From Cantharellus purpuraceus (lineage: Eukaryota; Basidiomycota; Agaricomycetes; Cantharellales; Hydnaceae): a stretch of DNA of 64,000 bases. Both the position numbers and the translations under genes were made by a program. Below the pieces are notes generated by a model. That model worked only from the letters and a program-made list of their open reading frames with translations, was not told where the DNA came from and did no database searches. Below are positions 32,269 to 45,102 of this stretch, piece by piece. Where the stretch lies: positions 124,001 to 188,000 of the forward strand of contig JALBUN010000031.1 in assembly GCA_025174535.1 (NCBI GenBank), read 5' to 3'. Positions within the stretch are counted from its first letter, which is position 1. Each line of letters opens with the position of its first letter.

Positions 32269-35245
32269 GTGAAAGGATGGCCTGCGACCAGGCCGGAAAC
32301 CATTCTTCCAGACACAATACACACCACGCATGAAACGCTATCTCCCTTACAAGATCCAGATCTCCCCCAAACTGGCGTTCCAACAACATCGGCGACACAG
32401 GAACCTGGTGCCAATAATGCTGAGCCCATCGTATCTGACAAACCAACGACAAAGTGAGTGCATGACTCCTATCTAATTGCATGCTGACGGTTTGCGACCA
32501 GATCCGAGACTATCCTCCAAGACATTCTCGACACAATGTATGAATCCGATATATTTGAACGCACTAGAAAGGATGCCCCCTCCCGTTTCTGGTCTACATA
32601 TGAACGCGTAGCCAAACAGCATGATGACGAGCTGATTGAGAGGCACAGCGGTGACCTAGATGTACTTCTTATATTTGTATGTGCTCCACACGTTGACTTG
32701 AACTTAATTCAAAGACATCGTTCAGGCTGGTCTGTTCTCGGCCATCAGCTCAGCTTTCATTGTCAATATGCAGTCGAGTCTCAGTCCGGTTCCCAGTGAC
32801 ACCACCAACACCCTCTTAATGATATTAATCAACACTGTCAACAGTTCCACATTTCCTTCCCAACAGGCATCACTTCCCGTCTGGACTGGACCAAGTTCTA
32901 CAATTGTATGGATCCAGACATTAGCATACACGAGCCTCTCGAGCAGTCTATTGGCTGCATTTGGTGCAGTTCTAGGAAAACAGTGGCTGGGCCACTTCAA
33001 AACAATGCGCTTTGGTCAAGGTGCGTTACACGAACGCTGCCAGCGTAGGGAGAAGAAGCTGGATGCACTGGAAACATGGCATTTCAGCTCCATCATCGTC
33101 ACTCTTCCGATTTTACTCCAGATGTCGCTGCTCTTCCTTGGGATTGCTCTCGCCGCCAATATCTGGATTTTGCAACATACGGTTGCAAGCGTGATTATGG
33201 CTACAACGGCGTTCGGATTTATATTCTACTTCTTCACCGTGGCGTCATCGTTGAAATCTCCCGACTGTCCATTCCAGACGCCAGTGTCAACGGCACTTCA
33301 CCGTGTCTTTACATACACGACTCCCTTTCGAGCGTCGGTCGCAAAATCATGGGAAGGCATCCTGGATCGCCTTCGAATGTTCTCGAAGGATGCCTTTTCC
33401 ACTGCAAAGAGCCTGATCTTGGAATGGATTTTGCGCTTTTCCCCGTGTCTCTCCCCTATACTTTCCACCCAGAGGCAAGTCCCCCTCTCGACCGCCCACC
33501 TAGAGGCGGCTATAGGGTTGGAGCAGCTAGGAGCTACTGGAGAATAGATGTCTTCCAATCAGTTTGATTTTAGTTTGCCAGGGTTATATGCCAAGTTTTC
33601 ACCAGTAGATGCTGTGTCGCCCCACGCCGTCCAATGGGTGCTTGAGACAACTACGGACACAGAGATTATAACTGCGGCAGCTGGGATGGTACTGGAGATT
33701 GAGTGGCCGGCCAAGGTGGAGGTGACCGGTGCGCTCGTGGACCGATTGACAAGTGGGTTCTATGCGTGCTATGATTCTAACGATCAGATTCTTCCTCTCG
33801 CACAAGCAGGCGCGGTGGGATGCCTGAAAGCAATGTGGCGACTTTGTATTGAACAAGACTTGGATAACCCGTTTGATATTTTCACCAACGGTGATGTGGT
33901 GTTAGAAGGTAATTACACTTGGTGGCACATGGACCCAGATGATCCAGGCTTTCTGGTCATTTCCTCTGTAGATAATTCACCCATCCATCTGGACATGTCA
34001 CGCCTCTCTTTATCAGACCGGATGTGGATGGCACATATGTTCACCTACCGTCTGCACAAGGGTAAAGATGACCGTAAATTTGACACCTTTGTGATTAAAT
34101 TCATTGGCATCTGCCTTGACTCCAAGTTGTCCCTTCCCCCCCGCCGTCTGGTAGCAGACTGTGTATTACTAGCAGGCATGCTAGTTGGCCTTGGAATCGA
34201 TCGACGGGAGCTGGGGAGGCTTGACAAGAGGTACAATAGACATCTGCAATAATCCATTTGCATGAGTTGTTGACTTTACGCTTTTGCAGTCAAGCCATTG
34301 AAACACTTCAACAAGTAGTTAAGAACCGCACACTAGCTATACTTCTTGATGGGATTCAAGAGCAGAGGTGGCATGAGAATGCGCTGAGGCTGATTCACCC
34401 ACTACTTCCATACTATGACACAACTTTCAGCAATCGTCGTTTCTTCAAGCGGGTTCTCAAATTCTGTTGTTCTCTAATTATGGATGATTCAGGCACACTG
34501 GGAGATGATCAAGTTCGATCCAAGACTGTTGCCAGTATCATTCATATCCTTGTTCGAAGCCCGCCCCAGGATGACAGTGGGCTTTGCACCCAGGAGCACT
34601 TTGACCTTCTGGTGGTTTACCATTTACGCATATATGAAGGTACAGATGATGACTCAATCAGGGACACTTTTTGGCTGTTGGAGCTGCTGCATCGATTGAC
34701 GAGTACCCTGGACCGGAAGCGCCGCTACGTTGACACGCTGATGAATTTCATGCGCAAGGATAGTACACCCACTGTAGCCCTGCATGCGGCTTGTGTCATT
34801 CGGTACGCAGTGGCTTCAATGGGTCAAGACGATGAAACACTCCAAAAACAGTTCTCACAAGCATTGGCTTCAGCGGTCCTCTTGCTTGCTCCACAATCAC
34901 CCACCGATGATAACGCATTCACACGTCTCTCTTTCTCCAACTCTCTCCGTGATACCTCAAGTTACTTTGCGCCATTTCCCAAGAACCCACTTGGCATTCT
35001 CAACTTCAGCTGAGCGGCCATTTCGACAACTGTCTTGCGATCGCAAAAACACTGTCTTCCCAGGGAGATGAGGAATTTGACAAATATACTGTACCTGTGA
35101 CGCACGTTTTAGCAATCATTGATGCAGCAGGCAAAGAACACCCGTTGTCTGCCGCCGTCCAGCCGGATTTGATTTGGCCACTTGTTCTGCGAGCCTGGCG
35201 CTACATGTTCGATCTCAACGGCTTTGGAAGGAGATGCAGGACCGC
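32269..35245 (+). pseudogene. DUF6535-type membrane protein gene, copy 2, multiply disrupted
   Basis: Exons (3' part of exon 1 ending 32453), 32502-32676, 32726-34230 and 34290-about 35245, introns GT-AG (48, 49 and 59 bp) at positions identical to copy 1. Coding similarity to copy 1 is high across the DUF6535 region (MQSSLSPVPSDTTN, QTLAYTSLSSSLLAAFGAVL, LGKQWLGHFKTMRFGQGAL). Disruptions: an in-frame TAG at 33545-33547 after GLEQLGATGE, a frameshift near 34955 (the family-like LLCAISQEPTWHSQ is in another frame), no in-frame ATG for exon 1, and loss of the last ~90 codons at 35245 where similarity to copy 1 stops abruptly. These lesions differ from those of copy 1. Confidence 0.75.
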
Positions 35246-35336
35246 AATTAGCAGCCGGGACACTATGATGTACTCCCACCTTTGCGTAATGCTCCCACTC
35301 AAAACACACAATTGTTCCAAGATCAAGTCAAAATAT

Positions 35337-35765
35337 TGTTGAGAAATGTACTCACCTGCTGATCACTCAACTCAGGCTCCGTACCACCGGATCATATCAA
35401 TAGACATCTCGAACTCGATATTGCCGGACCATATCCAAACATCTCACGAGATGCAGTCATGTTACTGTTGTCCACACGAACATCCATCCGTATATCCAAT
35501 CACCGTTTACATTCAGGAGTAGTGAATGAATATGCTAAGCATTTACCTGTGTATATATAATTCTGACGTCATGTTCATGATCCGGACGCCAAGGTCATTC
35601 TCATATGTATAAGTACGCGTTCTACCAATACGCAGTTCTCCAGTCAATCACAGTTGTACTTTTCTCTCTGACTCACCGCCTTTTATCTCTAAGATTCCAA
35701 TTAATATATTGGAATTCTACGCTCTTATTCTACTGTTTGCTATCCGTCTACTTAATCTTACAACA
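35337..35765. mobile_element. Solo LTR (429 bp) with AATAT target duplication
   Basis: The block begins TGTTGAGAAA and ends TTACAACA, so its termini are TGTTG...CAACA. It is flanked by AATAT at 35332-35336 and 35766-35770. The interior has an LTR-like promoter (gtgtatatataatt near 35555) and no ORF. A direct duplication of five bases is the footprint of an LTR-retrotransposon integrase, so this is a solo LTR left by LTR-LTR recombination. It lies 92 bp beyond the broken 3' end of DUF6535 copy 2. Confidence 0.92.
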
Positions 35766-35770
35766 AATAT

Positions 35771-36796
35771 AACTGCGTCAGTCACGGCCTGGATAAGCAC
35801 ATAACACAGCACATTGCAATCCCACAAATCTAAACACCAATATAATATCCACTAAACACACAATAGCACCAGAGCAAAATCCTACCGCGGACCATGTACG
35901 CTCAAGGCGGTAGTCCTGTGCAACAGGAGGGAACGTGTTTCCACGCAGTCCAAAGGATTTACGACAGTGTGATGACAGAGTTTGGATATTCCCCCGTCGT
36001 TGAGTGTGTTGTATTGTGGGAAGCGGTTAAGTCCACAGAGTCGGATATGCCGGCAGAGATGACAGAAGATGACATTGAGCTTGAAGAAATCCAGTTCCGG
36101 CCACAGGCAGCTCAAATTGCTTTGAAGGTGTAGTGGCAGACTATTTGGCCATCATGTTCGGTTGGTGCTGGTTGATAGGACGAATTTACCTCGCTTTGCA
36201 CTATCACCCCGTCACGTGGAGGACCGAGCGTGGGGGTGTTTGAATATTTATTCACATTAATCACTGTCGCCAAAATAACCGGATGTTTCAATATGTACGT
36301 GGTGCAATTGCTTTTGTTTTGGACAGGCTTGGTCGAATTTCGTAATGTTGACAAAAGGTACTCGAAGAATGCTGCAATTGCCGTCAGATGGATGAGACCT
36401 TCATGAAATATTGCGCGACGCAATTGAGTATACCTAGACAACGCTTGTCTGGGCAACCAGCAATAGCACGCCTTGGAGATACTGTTTCTGGGTCTTTGGA
36501 GCCTAACCCATGACCTATCATGAGCAACGAGAGAGATCATTAAGCGGCCGCACTCATCCACATACCCCACGATATTAGAGCACCCAGACGGGTCCTTGTG
36601 GTGGAGGGAATGCAAACACTGATGGATGGAATGTATATCTCTTGATTAATCAGTCGGGGACTCCTCCAACTTCCAGGTAACACATTGTTTCTGCAGTGTC
36701 AACATTGTTACCCGAGTCTGCTATATATTCTGTAGGTACCTCATGGTAATTCAGATATATCTCATCCTCTCAAAGCGAGCACCCATAATGAGGCGA
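35771..36796. other. Intergenic, no gene recognised
   Basis: About 1 kb. A 79-codon ORF (35894-36133, +) and a 167-codon ORF (36112-36615, -) are open but show no motifs or fungal splice structure. I could not place either. Confidence 0.35.
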
Positions 36797-39568
36797 TCAC
36801 CGACCCCACTTGGTGATCTCCAACCAACGGAGGGGAGGATAAATAACACCGGCAAACACAGCGGCAAACTCAAAGCCCATGTCGCCACCAAAGGGACCGA
36901 GCTTTGCCGCCACAGGACCAATGTACCACACCTGTGCCATGGCAATGACGGCACCCGCGACACCACAGAGACTGGAAAAGCTGAAGAGGACATGTGTAAG
37001 TCAGTGCAAAAAGCCACAATAGTGATGAGACATGCATAGCTGCGAGTCCGACGGGTAAGCTGTACCCAAATGAGCCACGAGATAAAGTGGTCCTGGTGAG
37101 AACTCACAGTGCCGGTGAATCATAAGCTTGCATGTTATACCCGCCAAGCACACCGTCTTTCCGACGAAAAATGTAATGTTCCTCCAACATGATCACTACC
37201 CAAAACGCGATCCAGTATCCAAGCTTGCATGGGTCAACGACGCAGTTTGTGGGAATCGCAGAGAGCACTTACAATGGCGAGAAAATTGTTCAGGATCGTA
37301 CTGAAGTGCTGACGACCTGCTACACCTGCCACAGTGTAAATAATGAAGGCAAGCACGGTGAAGATGGCACGTGGAATGTGACGAAATGGGGGAATGAGAG
37401 CCTGCATTGAGAGGCCAGCCGAATCTGCAATATGAGACAGGCAGAATCACCAGAATCAACCAGAGAAATATGAAAATGACAGGCGCATACATGTATTAGG
37501 GACTGTACGATGGTCAACATGCGTCTTCATGAAGTTGCATTCCTATATAATGAAAATACGCACTGTTATTTGCGATTACTGATAGCGCAAGGAGGACCAA
37601 GATGAAGTCTCCACCACGCCCCCATGGCTCAAATACTTGTGTGACTCAATGGCAATGCAGCACGTCTAAGATAACAAACTGCACCTTTTCCCAATACCCC
37701 TGCCGCATCACCATTTACATACGCTTCGGCATACGCAGGAACTGTCATGAGCAGTGCTCCGAGAGTGACGATGAAAGTGACAGGAAGAAAGACCCCAAGA
37801 AATGTAAGCGTAAAGACTTTGGCGGGTCGAGTATTTGCTGGGAGGCGGCAGTTAAAATCAGCGGCCCTGAATGCAGATCAATGGTCAAAGGTATGTCAGT
37901 AGGGAAAAGAACGTACACTGGAGCCCATCCCGCACAGGATGAGAACACAATGCCGCCGAAGCTTAATACATCTGCTGCACGGAGATGTCCGGCTGGGTCC
38001 TCCAGGGGGGCTTGCAACGAAATCTGGTAACCTGAATTGGAAGCAAGGCGATGAAATATGAACATTGTATGCGAGTAGATGGTAGAATAGCAACATGATA
38101 AGAATATGGAGTGAAGGATATTTGCCACCCAGGAGATATTGGATGAATTGGGTCGAACATGGGTTAGCGTGAAGTGCCGCGCAGAACGAAGACATCAACT
38201 GAAGGTATGACGCAAGCAAACGCACCAGCATGCCCTCCTAGAGCATAAACTATGATGAAGAGAGTGGTCATAAGAAGCCAGGCATAGCGTTCGTAATGGT
38301 GCAGAAACTGGTCTTCATTAGTATTTGAGAAACGACGCCCAAAACCACATACATCATATCTGGGTTAGCATTAACATGCCGGGTAAAAAAATTTAATAAA
38401 AGAGCAAGCGTACCCGATGAAGCAGATTAATACTGGTCACAGGAGGTCAAGTGCAAATGTGTCACAAATCAGTAGACAAAATCATGCGCTAATCAGTCTG
38501 AGTTGCGAATAGCGTAAGGAAGCCAAGCCTAACCTGAGATTACCCTGTAATGAATGTGACATTAGTATGCCGGAAATGATAACGAATATGAAAAGATATG
38601 GAAACACAGGAAGGAGAGTGTGGTTATTAAACAGAGAAACATCAAGGCAGCGCGAGCGCGATTCGATGTATTGATAGTCTCGTAAAAGTGAACCCCGCTA
38701 GCAAAAATACGCACCCTATGAGAATTACTCCAACGACAAGAGGCATATTGGAATTGAGATTGTGCAGAACTTGGCCAGCGATAATCACAGCGATTACAGA
38801 AAAACCAAGCTATCCACGCCATCATGGATGTAAGTTGAGAGTTTGAGAACAGGTAGCATGCATTGTATAGAGCAGAGAACAGTCAAATCGTGGACAAATG
38901 CATCATTACATCATCCTGTGAGAGGCAAGGTAACAGCATACCTGGGTCAAAATATTCAGAAGAGACACAATCGTGGCGCCCCAGTAGCCGAAAGCATAAC
39001 GTGTAATAACCATGGTACGCATTCCGAAGCGGGGTCCTAGGGTGGCCACGAAAGCGACAGCCGCACAACCACTGATATGATAGCAACTGTGGGACTCTCG
39101 CTACCGTAGATCGAACGCAACTCACAGTATCCCGAAGCCTACGATGACAGCCACAGTGTGGGGAAATGTGAGGGTCAAGATCTCTTGAGCTAGCATACCA
39201 ATGGGGATAGTCGTCAAGACGATGTTCACGCTGCAGTGGAACGTCGTCAAGTATGCCCTGTCAGGGATCATCACTCACGAAAACCATAAAATCATGAGAC
39301 CGATGTAATGTTTATCCTGTCTCTCGGTTTCAGGAACGCGTTCGATGCCGCGAGCTTCGACTGTAAGAAACCCCAGTCAGCCATTCCATATGACGTAGCA
39401 CTTGAAGTCTATAGAGGGCATACCTCCTACATCGAAAAGCTTGCCCAGCCCATATTTCCCGAGCCTGGCGCGGATTTGATCTTCATCCTCCGCATCTGAC
39501 GCTATGGCCGTGCGTGTCGCCACTTCTGGCGCAAGACCCTTTTCTTGGTCAATAGATGAGTGGCTCAT
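36797..39568 (-). CDS. NCS1/Fcy2-like purine-cytosine permease, copy A (17 exons, 510 aa)
   Basis: Exons on the reverse strand: 39424-39568, 39279-39360, 39126-39230, 38942-39071, 38715-38809, 38534-38544, 38414-38432, 38353-38359, 38226-38307, 37917-38031, 37685-37866, 37564-37635, 37491-37502, 37273-37424, 37108-37223, 37036-37059, 36797-36980. They sum to 1533 nt in frame. Family signatures: FGMRTMVITRYAFGYWGA, GYD-LHHYERYAW, SFGGIVFSSCAGWAPV, AADFNCRLPA, YSAGLSMQALIPPF and a C-terminal GPFGGDMGFEFAAVFAG. About 12 hydrophobic helices imply proton-coupled uptake of purines/cytosine at the plasma membrane. Exons of 7, 11, 12, 19 and 24 nt occur. The last intron has a GC donor (GCATGT), and the 45-nt intron after the 7-nt exon is stop-free and a multiple of three. 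Copy B lies head-to-tail 555 bp upstream. Confidence 0.88.
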
Positions 39569-39633
39569 CGTTGTCGAGCAGGAGACAGGAATAGGCGTTC
39601 AGCATTGGCGATAGGAACCGGTAAACATGCCGG

Positions 39634-39640
39634 CTTATCT
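39634..39640 (-). promoter_or_regulatory. Candidate GATA-factor site upstream of permease A
   Basis: The reverse strand reads AGATAAG about 65 bp upstream of the permease A ATG (39568). AreA/Nit2-type GATA factors control nucleobase permeases in other fungi. A single 7-mer is weak evidence. Confidence 0.25.
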
Positions 39641-40122
39641 TTCAAAAATTAAAGTTGATGGATGTCCAAGTGTCACGTGGACACAGTGATCGGACTACCG
39701 ACTCAGGGGCAATGAAAGGGCATACTTATAGTACTATCGCCCCAACCAGCCGTCGACCAGAGCATGTTAGTTGGTATTGATACCACTAAATACAACGAAA
39801 GACCTTCGACAAGACTCTGGAACAGCTATTACGGTAGTAGTCTGCTTGAGTACTTAAAACAGCAACGGGGCTACGTCGCCATACGCATTGGGTCACCAAC
39901 GTGTGGTGATCGGTGAACTACTGAGTCGAGGTAGCAGGTGGTGGTGGGAAATGGGCACATACTCGCACTTCATTCGTGGACAGACTGATTTTTTAAGTCA
40001 TCACCCATAAGGAACGGCTTCGCGACCGCTTGCATGTGATTAATTCGCAAGAAAAAACATAGCATATGACAAGATTATGGAACACACAAGATGGCGAGCC
40101 AAACCCACGCGAAGACACATCT

Positions 40123-42995
40123 TCACCGCTTCCATTTTCTGATCTCCAACCAGCGGAGCGGAGGATACACTATGCCAGCGAAAACCGCCACAAACTCAAA
40201 GCCCATATCACCACCCATGGGACCAAGCTTTGCAGCCACAGGACCAACGAACCACGCTTGTGCCATGGCAATAACAGCACCACCAATGCCGCAAAGACTG
40301 GCACAACTAGCGATGTAACGAGAGGGTCAGCTCGATAGGGAGATTCACGGTGATTGGACATACACAGCTGCCAGCCCAACGGGCAACCTGCAAGCAAATT
40401 GTGTCACAGAAAAAGACATTGAGAGGAAGGGTTGGAAAACCCACAGTGTTGGTGAATCATACGCATGCACATCATAGCCTCCGAGCATCCCACTTCTACG
40501 ACGAAAAATGTAGTGTTCTTCTATAAGAATCACTAACCAGAAGGCGAGCCAATATCCTAGCTTTTCATAAGATGGGTCAATCGTATAGCTTCCAGCTGCC
40601 CCAGATGAAAACCTACCACCGCAAGGAAATTGCTAAGGATTGCACTGAAGTGTTGGCGACCTGCTACACCTGCCACAGTGTATATAATGAAGGCGAGCAC
40701 AGTGAAGATGGCACGTGGAATGCGACGGAATGGCGGGACCAGTGTCTGCATTGAGAGGCCGGCCGAATCTGCAGAGGCAAATGGAAAAGAATGAACCAAC
40801 TGTGACGTGAAGGCTATCACAGCACTGAGAAGCATGTACATGTGCTAGGGACTGCGCAAAAGTTAGGGTTAGGCATATTGTAACCACAGAAAGATACCAC
40901 TTACTGTTATTTGCGATTACTGAGAGAGCAAGGAGGACTAGAATGAAGTCTCCCCCACTCCCCCACGGCTCGAATACTTGGTGACAAGAATTATTACTGA
41001 GGTTCAGTCTGTAATGACCAACCGCACCTTTCATCAGCACTCCAGCTGCATCACCGGTTTCATATGCCGTGGCATACGCTGGGACGGTCATAAGCAGCGC
41101 ACCGAGGACGACCATGAAAATCACGGGAAGAAGAACTCCGAGAAATGTCAAAATAAAGATCTTTGCTGAGCTTGTGTTCACGGGAAGGCGGCAGTTGTAG
41201 TCAGCAGCGCTGAGTTTGAGCAGATTAATGAACATGGACAGGCATACAAAGGGAGAAGGAAACCGCACACAGGGGCCCATCCGGCACAGGATGAGAACAT
41301 AATGTTTCCAAAGCTCAACACATCGGCTGTGCGCAGGTGACCTAGTGGGGCCTCCAGGGTCGATTGGATCGAGACCTGATAACCTGGAGGGAGCGATACA
41401 TAAGCTACATAAGCAATGGCCAGTAATTCAACAAGAAAGCATCCACACGCAGAAAGGATGGTTCCCTAGAACATGAGATTACATTGGGTTGGACGAGTCA
41501 AACGACAACGATGTTTACAGGACATGGAGAAAAAATCAACACCTTAGAAAGGTACAAGGAACGTACCAGCATGTCCTCCAAGAGCATAGGTGATGATAAA
41601 GATAATAGACATTGGAATCCATGCATAGCGCACGTAATGATGTAGAACCTGCATGGAGGTCCTTCCTTAGCCGTAGTTTATATATAGGGTTTAATGACCT
41701 GATGTAGCATACATTGTATCTGTAAAAGAACGCTTCAGTGTCCCGGTTGGAATCTGGAATAGAACAGGCCAGCGCATACCCGATGAAGCATATTGATACT
41801 GATGCCGTTGCAGTGATGGGTGCATGAAGCAGTGTGTGGATCGTGATGGCGGTTTAGTAATGGTATTGCATAGCAGAATAAATGCACGGCCCATTCAGCT
41901 CGAATTGGAACTGGATTGACAAAGAATGAAGCCTCACCCGAGATAACTCTAAAATTATTAATGCGTATCAGAGGGAATAAAGCAAATGTAATGATAACCA
42001 AGAGAGTGTTTGTTGAATACACAGAGCTGATACCTATCGCAACACCTTCGTCACCGTCCAAAGATCGATGAACAAAGGCCTTAACAGACGGGGCTCCCGC
42101 TAGACACCAACAGACATCATAATCACCAGCTGGAGGTGAATTGACTCACCCGATGAGAACCACGCCAACGACAAGAGGCATGCTTGAATTCAGATTATGT
42201 AGAATTTGGCCTGAGAGGATCACTGAGATTACGGAAAAGCCAAGCTTCGTCCGCAACATTGGTGCAGGTCGCAAATAAGATGGAGAGCATACACGGTGGC
42301 AACAAGTGAAATTGAAGGCAGATCGTGTATGTCTGTGTCGATAAAAATCCTCATAATGGCGGAACACTGAGAGCGCACCTGGGTCAAAATATTCAGAAGA
42401 GATATAAGGGTCGTTCCCCAATAGCCGAAAGCATAACGTGTAATAACCATGGTGCGCATTCCAAGGCGTGGACCAAAGGTGGCGACGAAGCCAACAGTTG
42501 TGCTGCCACTAACAGGGACGGTCAAATTCCCGAGGCACTGGATGTATAGTATAACACACATGATGCCAAATCCGATAATGACGGCCACAGCATGGGGGAA
42601 GGTGAGCGTGAAGATGGGTTGAGCGAGCATGCCAATAGTGATACTCCCTAAGACGATGTTCCCGCTGCATTGAAAGGTCAAGGCTATCCCAACTGAAAGA
42701 GGGACGTACACACGAGAACCATAAGAGCAGCAGGCCAACAGAATGCTTATTCTCCCTCTCAGATTCAGGGACGCGCTCAACACCGCGAGCTTCGACTGAT
42801 AGATCCCCAGTGTGACATAGTGGTTGACGTGGGTGTGATGTAGCACACACCTCCTGCATCAAAAAGTCTCCCAAGACCAAATCTTCCTAACCTTGCCCGG
42901 ATTTGACGTTCATCCTCAGCGTCAGACGCTAGGGCCACAGGTAACGCCGGGACAGGCTCAAGGCCCTTCTCTTTGTCGACAGACGCATTGCTCAT
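40123..42995 (-). CDS. NCS1/Fcy2-like purine-cytosine permease, copy B (17 exons, 510 aa)
   Basis: Exons: 42851-42995, 42714-42795, 42560-42664, 42379-42508, 42150-42244, 41938-41948, 41780-41798, 41713-41719, 41567-41648, 41269-41383, 41028-41209, 40905-40976, 40840-40851, 40617-40768, 40445-40560, 40364-40387, 40123-40306. Every exon length equals that of copy A, total 1533 nt, all introns GT-AG. Start chosen at 42995 (MSNASVDKEKG) because it aligns with copy A; an in-frame ATG six bases upstream is possible. Motifs: GMRTMVITRYAFGYWGT, GYN-VLHHYVRYAWIP, FGNIMFSSCAGWAPV, AADYNCRLPV, YSAGLSMQTLVPPF. Its intron after the 7-nt exon is 64 bp and contains stops, unlike A and C. Probably a plasma-membrane nucleobase/H+ symporter; substrate preference cannot be read. 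Confidence 0.88.
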
Positions 42996-43455
42996 CGTCA
43001 TTAAGTGCTGAAAGTGGGAAACCGAGACTACAGAGACAGCTGATCAGGGACCTCTGCTGGTAATAAGATGGAACGTCCATCCAAACATTGCAAACAGGAA
43101 CACACCAATGCATCACGTGGATCTAATTCTACTGTTTCGTTACCCCTTCAGCTCGCGCACCACTATGCAGTACGTAACGAGTGAATATGAACATCAGATA
43201 CAGGAAGGGTGCAAGTGTACACGACTTCCATTCATCTCTCGGCCCCGTAAAGATGAAATATCAAGGGTTTTTTTCCGTTGTTTCCAATGACTGCGCAATC
43301 TGTGGCAACAGCCATGAATGAATGAATAATCTATAAACCAACCGTAACAACCTTGGCAGTTCAGCGGTGATCTGGACCTGGAAGTCACAGCTGGAGTTCA
43401 CGGGTAAAGGCATGTATTAGCTACCAAGGATGTAAACCATCACAATATGCGTACC

Positions 43456-43487
43456 TGGAGTTCACGGGTAGGGGCGTGAACTCCAGC
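43456..43487. repeat. Perfect 12-bp inverted repeat (hairpin)
   Basis: CTGGAGTTCACG and its complement CGTGAACTCCAG flank an 8-nt loop (ggtagggg). A further direct copy of CTGGAGTTCACGGGTA lies about 65 bp to the left (near 43391). Function unknown; it may be a relic of an inverted-repeat element. Confidence 0.7.
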
Positions 43488-43735
43488 AGACGCTAGAAAA
43501 ACCTTTCTATACTCTGCCGAGTCGTGGACCCATATGCGTCCACATTGAGGGCGAGTTGCTTCATAGGAAAATCTTCGTCAAACCGCGATGCATATAAAAT
43601 AGTGCCAGTAGTCATGGCCACATGGAATCATGCGAGGCACGACAGACGTAGGATGCAAGAGTGAGGAGATTGGTAAATACTGTCAGTATGAGAGCAGTAA
43701 GTGGAATTCGTCCAATTTCAGCTCATGAAACTCGA

Positions 43736-43944
43736 TGTAAGGAGCCGGTCCACCTAGCGGCAATAGCTAACGAGGAGCTCCGCAGTTTTGAGACAGGAGA
43801 CAGGCCCATGTCTGTGATATATAAGTAGGTAAAGTAGATACTTGTACGTTAGCGATAGGAGAACCGGACCTCGATATAAACTTGGTTACGACTGGTCTAC
43901 TGGTTGTGCTAAGTACTTCGAAGTCCAAACTCTAACTTGTTACA
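43736..43944. mobile_element. Short solo LTR, copy 1 (209 bp)
   Basis: TGTAAGGAGCCGG... to ...CTTGTTACA, ending TGTAA/TTACA. It is flanked by CTCGA (43731-43735) and CTTGA (43945-43949), a five-base target duplication with one C-to-T change. It shares the same landmarks in the same order with 54821-55035 (atatataagtagg/atatataggtag, ggacctcgatata/gggcctcgactata, ttggttacga, actggttgt, ttcgaagtccaaactc). Confidence 0.8.
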
Positions 43945-45102
43945 CTTGAACTCCGCAGGATAAACGTATGATTGACGTCACATCCAACGAAACAACAGGA
44001 GTCGTGCCATGAATTCCTCGGGATGTTGAAATAATATTGTACGGGTCCTACAATGAGAATGTTTGAACCCATGGTCAGCACCTGAAAAGTTCGGTACATG
44101 CAAACATTTTGTGGAGCATAACGCGCTAATAAAACCGAACATGGCAAGCATTAAGTATGGAAGAAGTCTGTAGGCGCATATTTCGCTAGAAATCATTAAT
44201 GTATAGACGTGGAAGTCTACACATCAGAGCCCTCCTAGCTGGTCATCAGCTACGGAACAGGTGGTAGGGCTTCAGGTATACGGCGCGCCAGCGTTGTCTC
44301 CACCAAATCTCCACGGACATTTTCGTTCAGTATCCTGATCGATTACTTGATTCCTTTGAATTGAACTTTAGTAAGTTGCGCTTGGCATCGAGCATTATGG
44401 AGTCGTCTTCTCTGTTCAAGTAGTATTTCATCCTGTATGAAAACCGTCCACTCGGCAATAGTAGTACCCTTTGTTAATAGTGGGTATCAGTATCATTCGA
44501 GATAATGTTCGACACGCTACAACGCTATTGCCCGCCCTTGTGCATCACGTGCAAGTGCACGAATCTTAAGGTGCTGCAGAGACTTGTAGATGAATACCTC
44601 AGAAACCTCATTTTCAACATCTGGATCCATATGAGGAACATTCTGCATGCTTGCACTAATTGCAGTGGGTGGTTGCCTGGGAGTCAAGGTCGACTGGGTG
44701 CTGGCTCGGAAACCGTGAAGATATTTAAATAATGTAGGTCCATACCTTGCCTAGTAAACGCTAACATGCTTTGGAAGTTCTCTTCCTCTGCCCGAAGTTA
44801 AAATTCGGGTAAGGAAGGTCCGATACCTTACGGCAAACTCCTCTCTGCCCCTGAATCGCCCCTATCACACTCTAAGCGTTACAGGTAGGCGTCGTTTGAT
44901 TTTGGCTCATCAGTGGGTCATGACATACTAACAGTACGGAGAGATAGAAGAAAGGTAATACTTAAGAGAGGTAGAGAAACATAGGGCAGAGATCCACAAC
45001 GGGGGCGAGGAGAAAACGAAGAAATGAGGGAGCGTCTGTGCATTGTATGTGTGATGTGTATAAGAGAACAAACAAGGAACGGCATCAGAGAATTGAAAGA
45101 AG

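Larger units (their letters stand above)
42996..45102. other. Intergenic with repeat debris
   Basis: Contains the upstream region of permease B, a short hairpin at 43456-43487, a solo LTR at 43736-43944 and the 3' flank of the FHA gene (44880-45102). No gene recognised. Confidence 0.5.

Noticed and set aside
33548..34252. Separate gene starting at ATG 33548 right after the TAG in DUF6535 copy 2
   Set aside because: It is the same frame and the same exon as the upstream part; copy 1 shows one continuous exon, so the TAG is a disabling stop rather than a gene boundary.
35894..36133. 79-codon forward ORF after the solo LTR
   Set aside because: No recognisable feature and no supporting promoter; not reported as a gene.
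36112..36615. 167-codon reverse ORF downstream of permease A
   Set aside because: No domain, no conserved motif, AT-mixed composition and no splice structure; likely chance.
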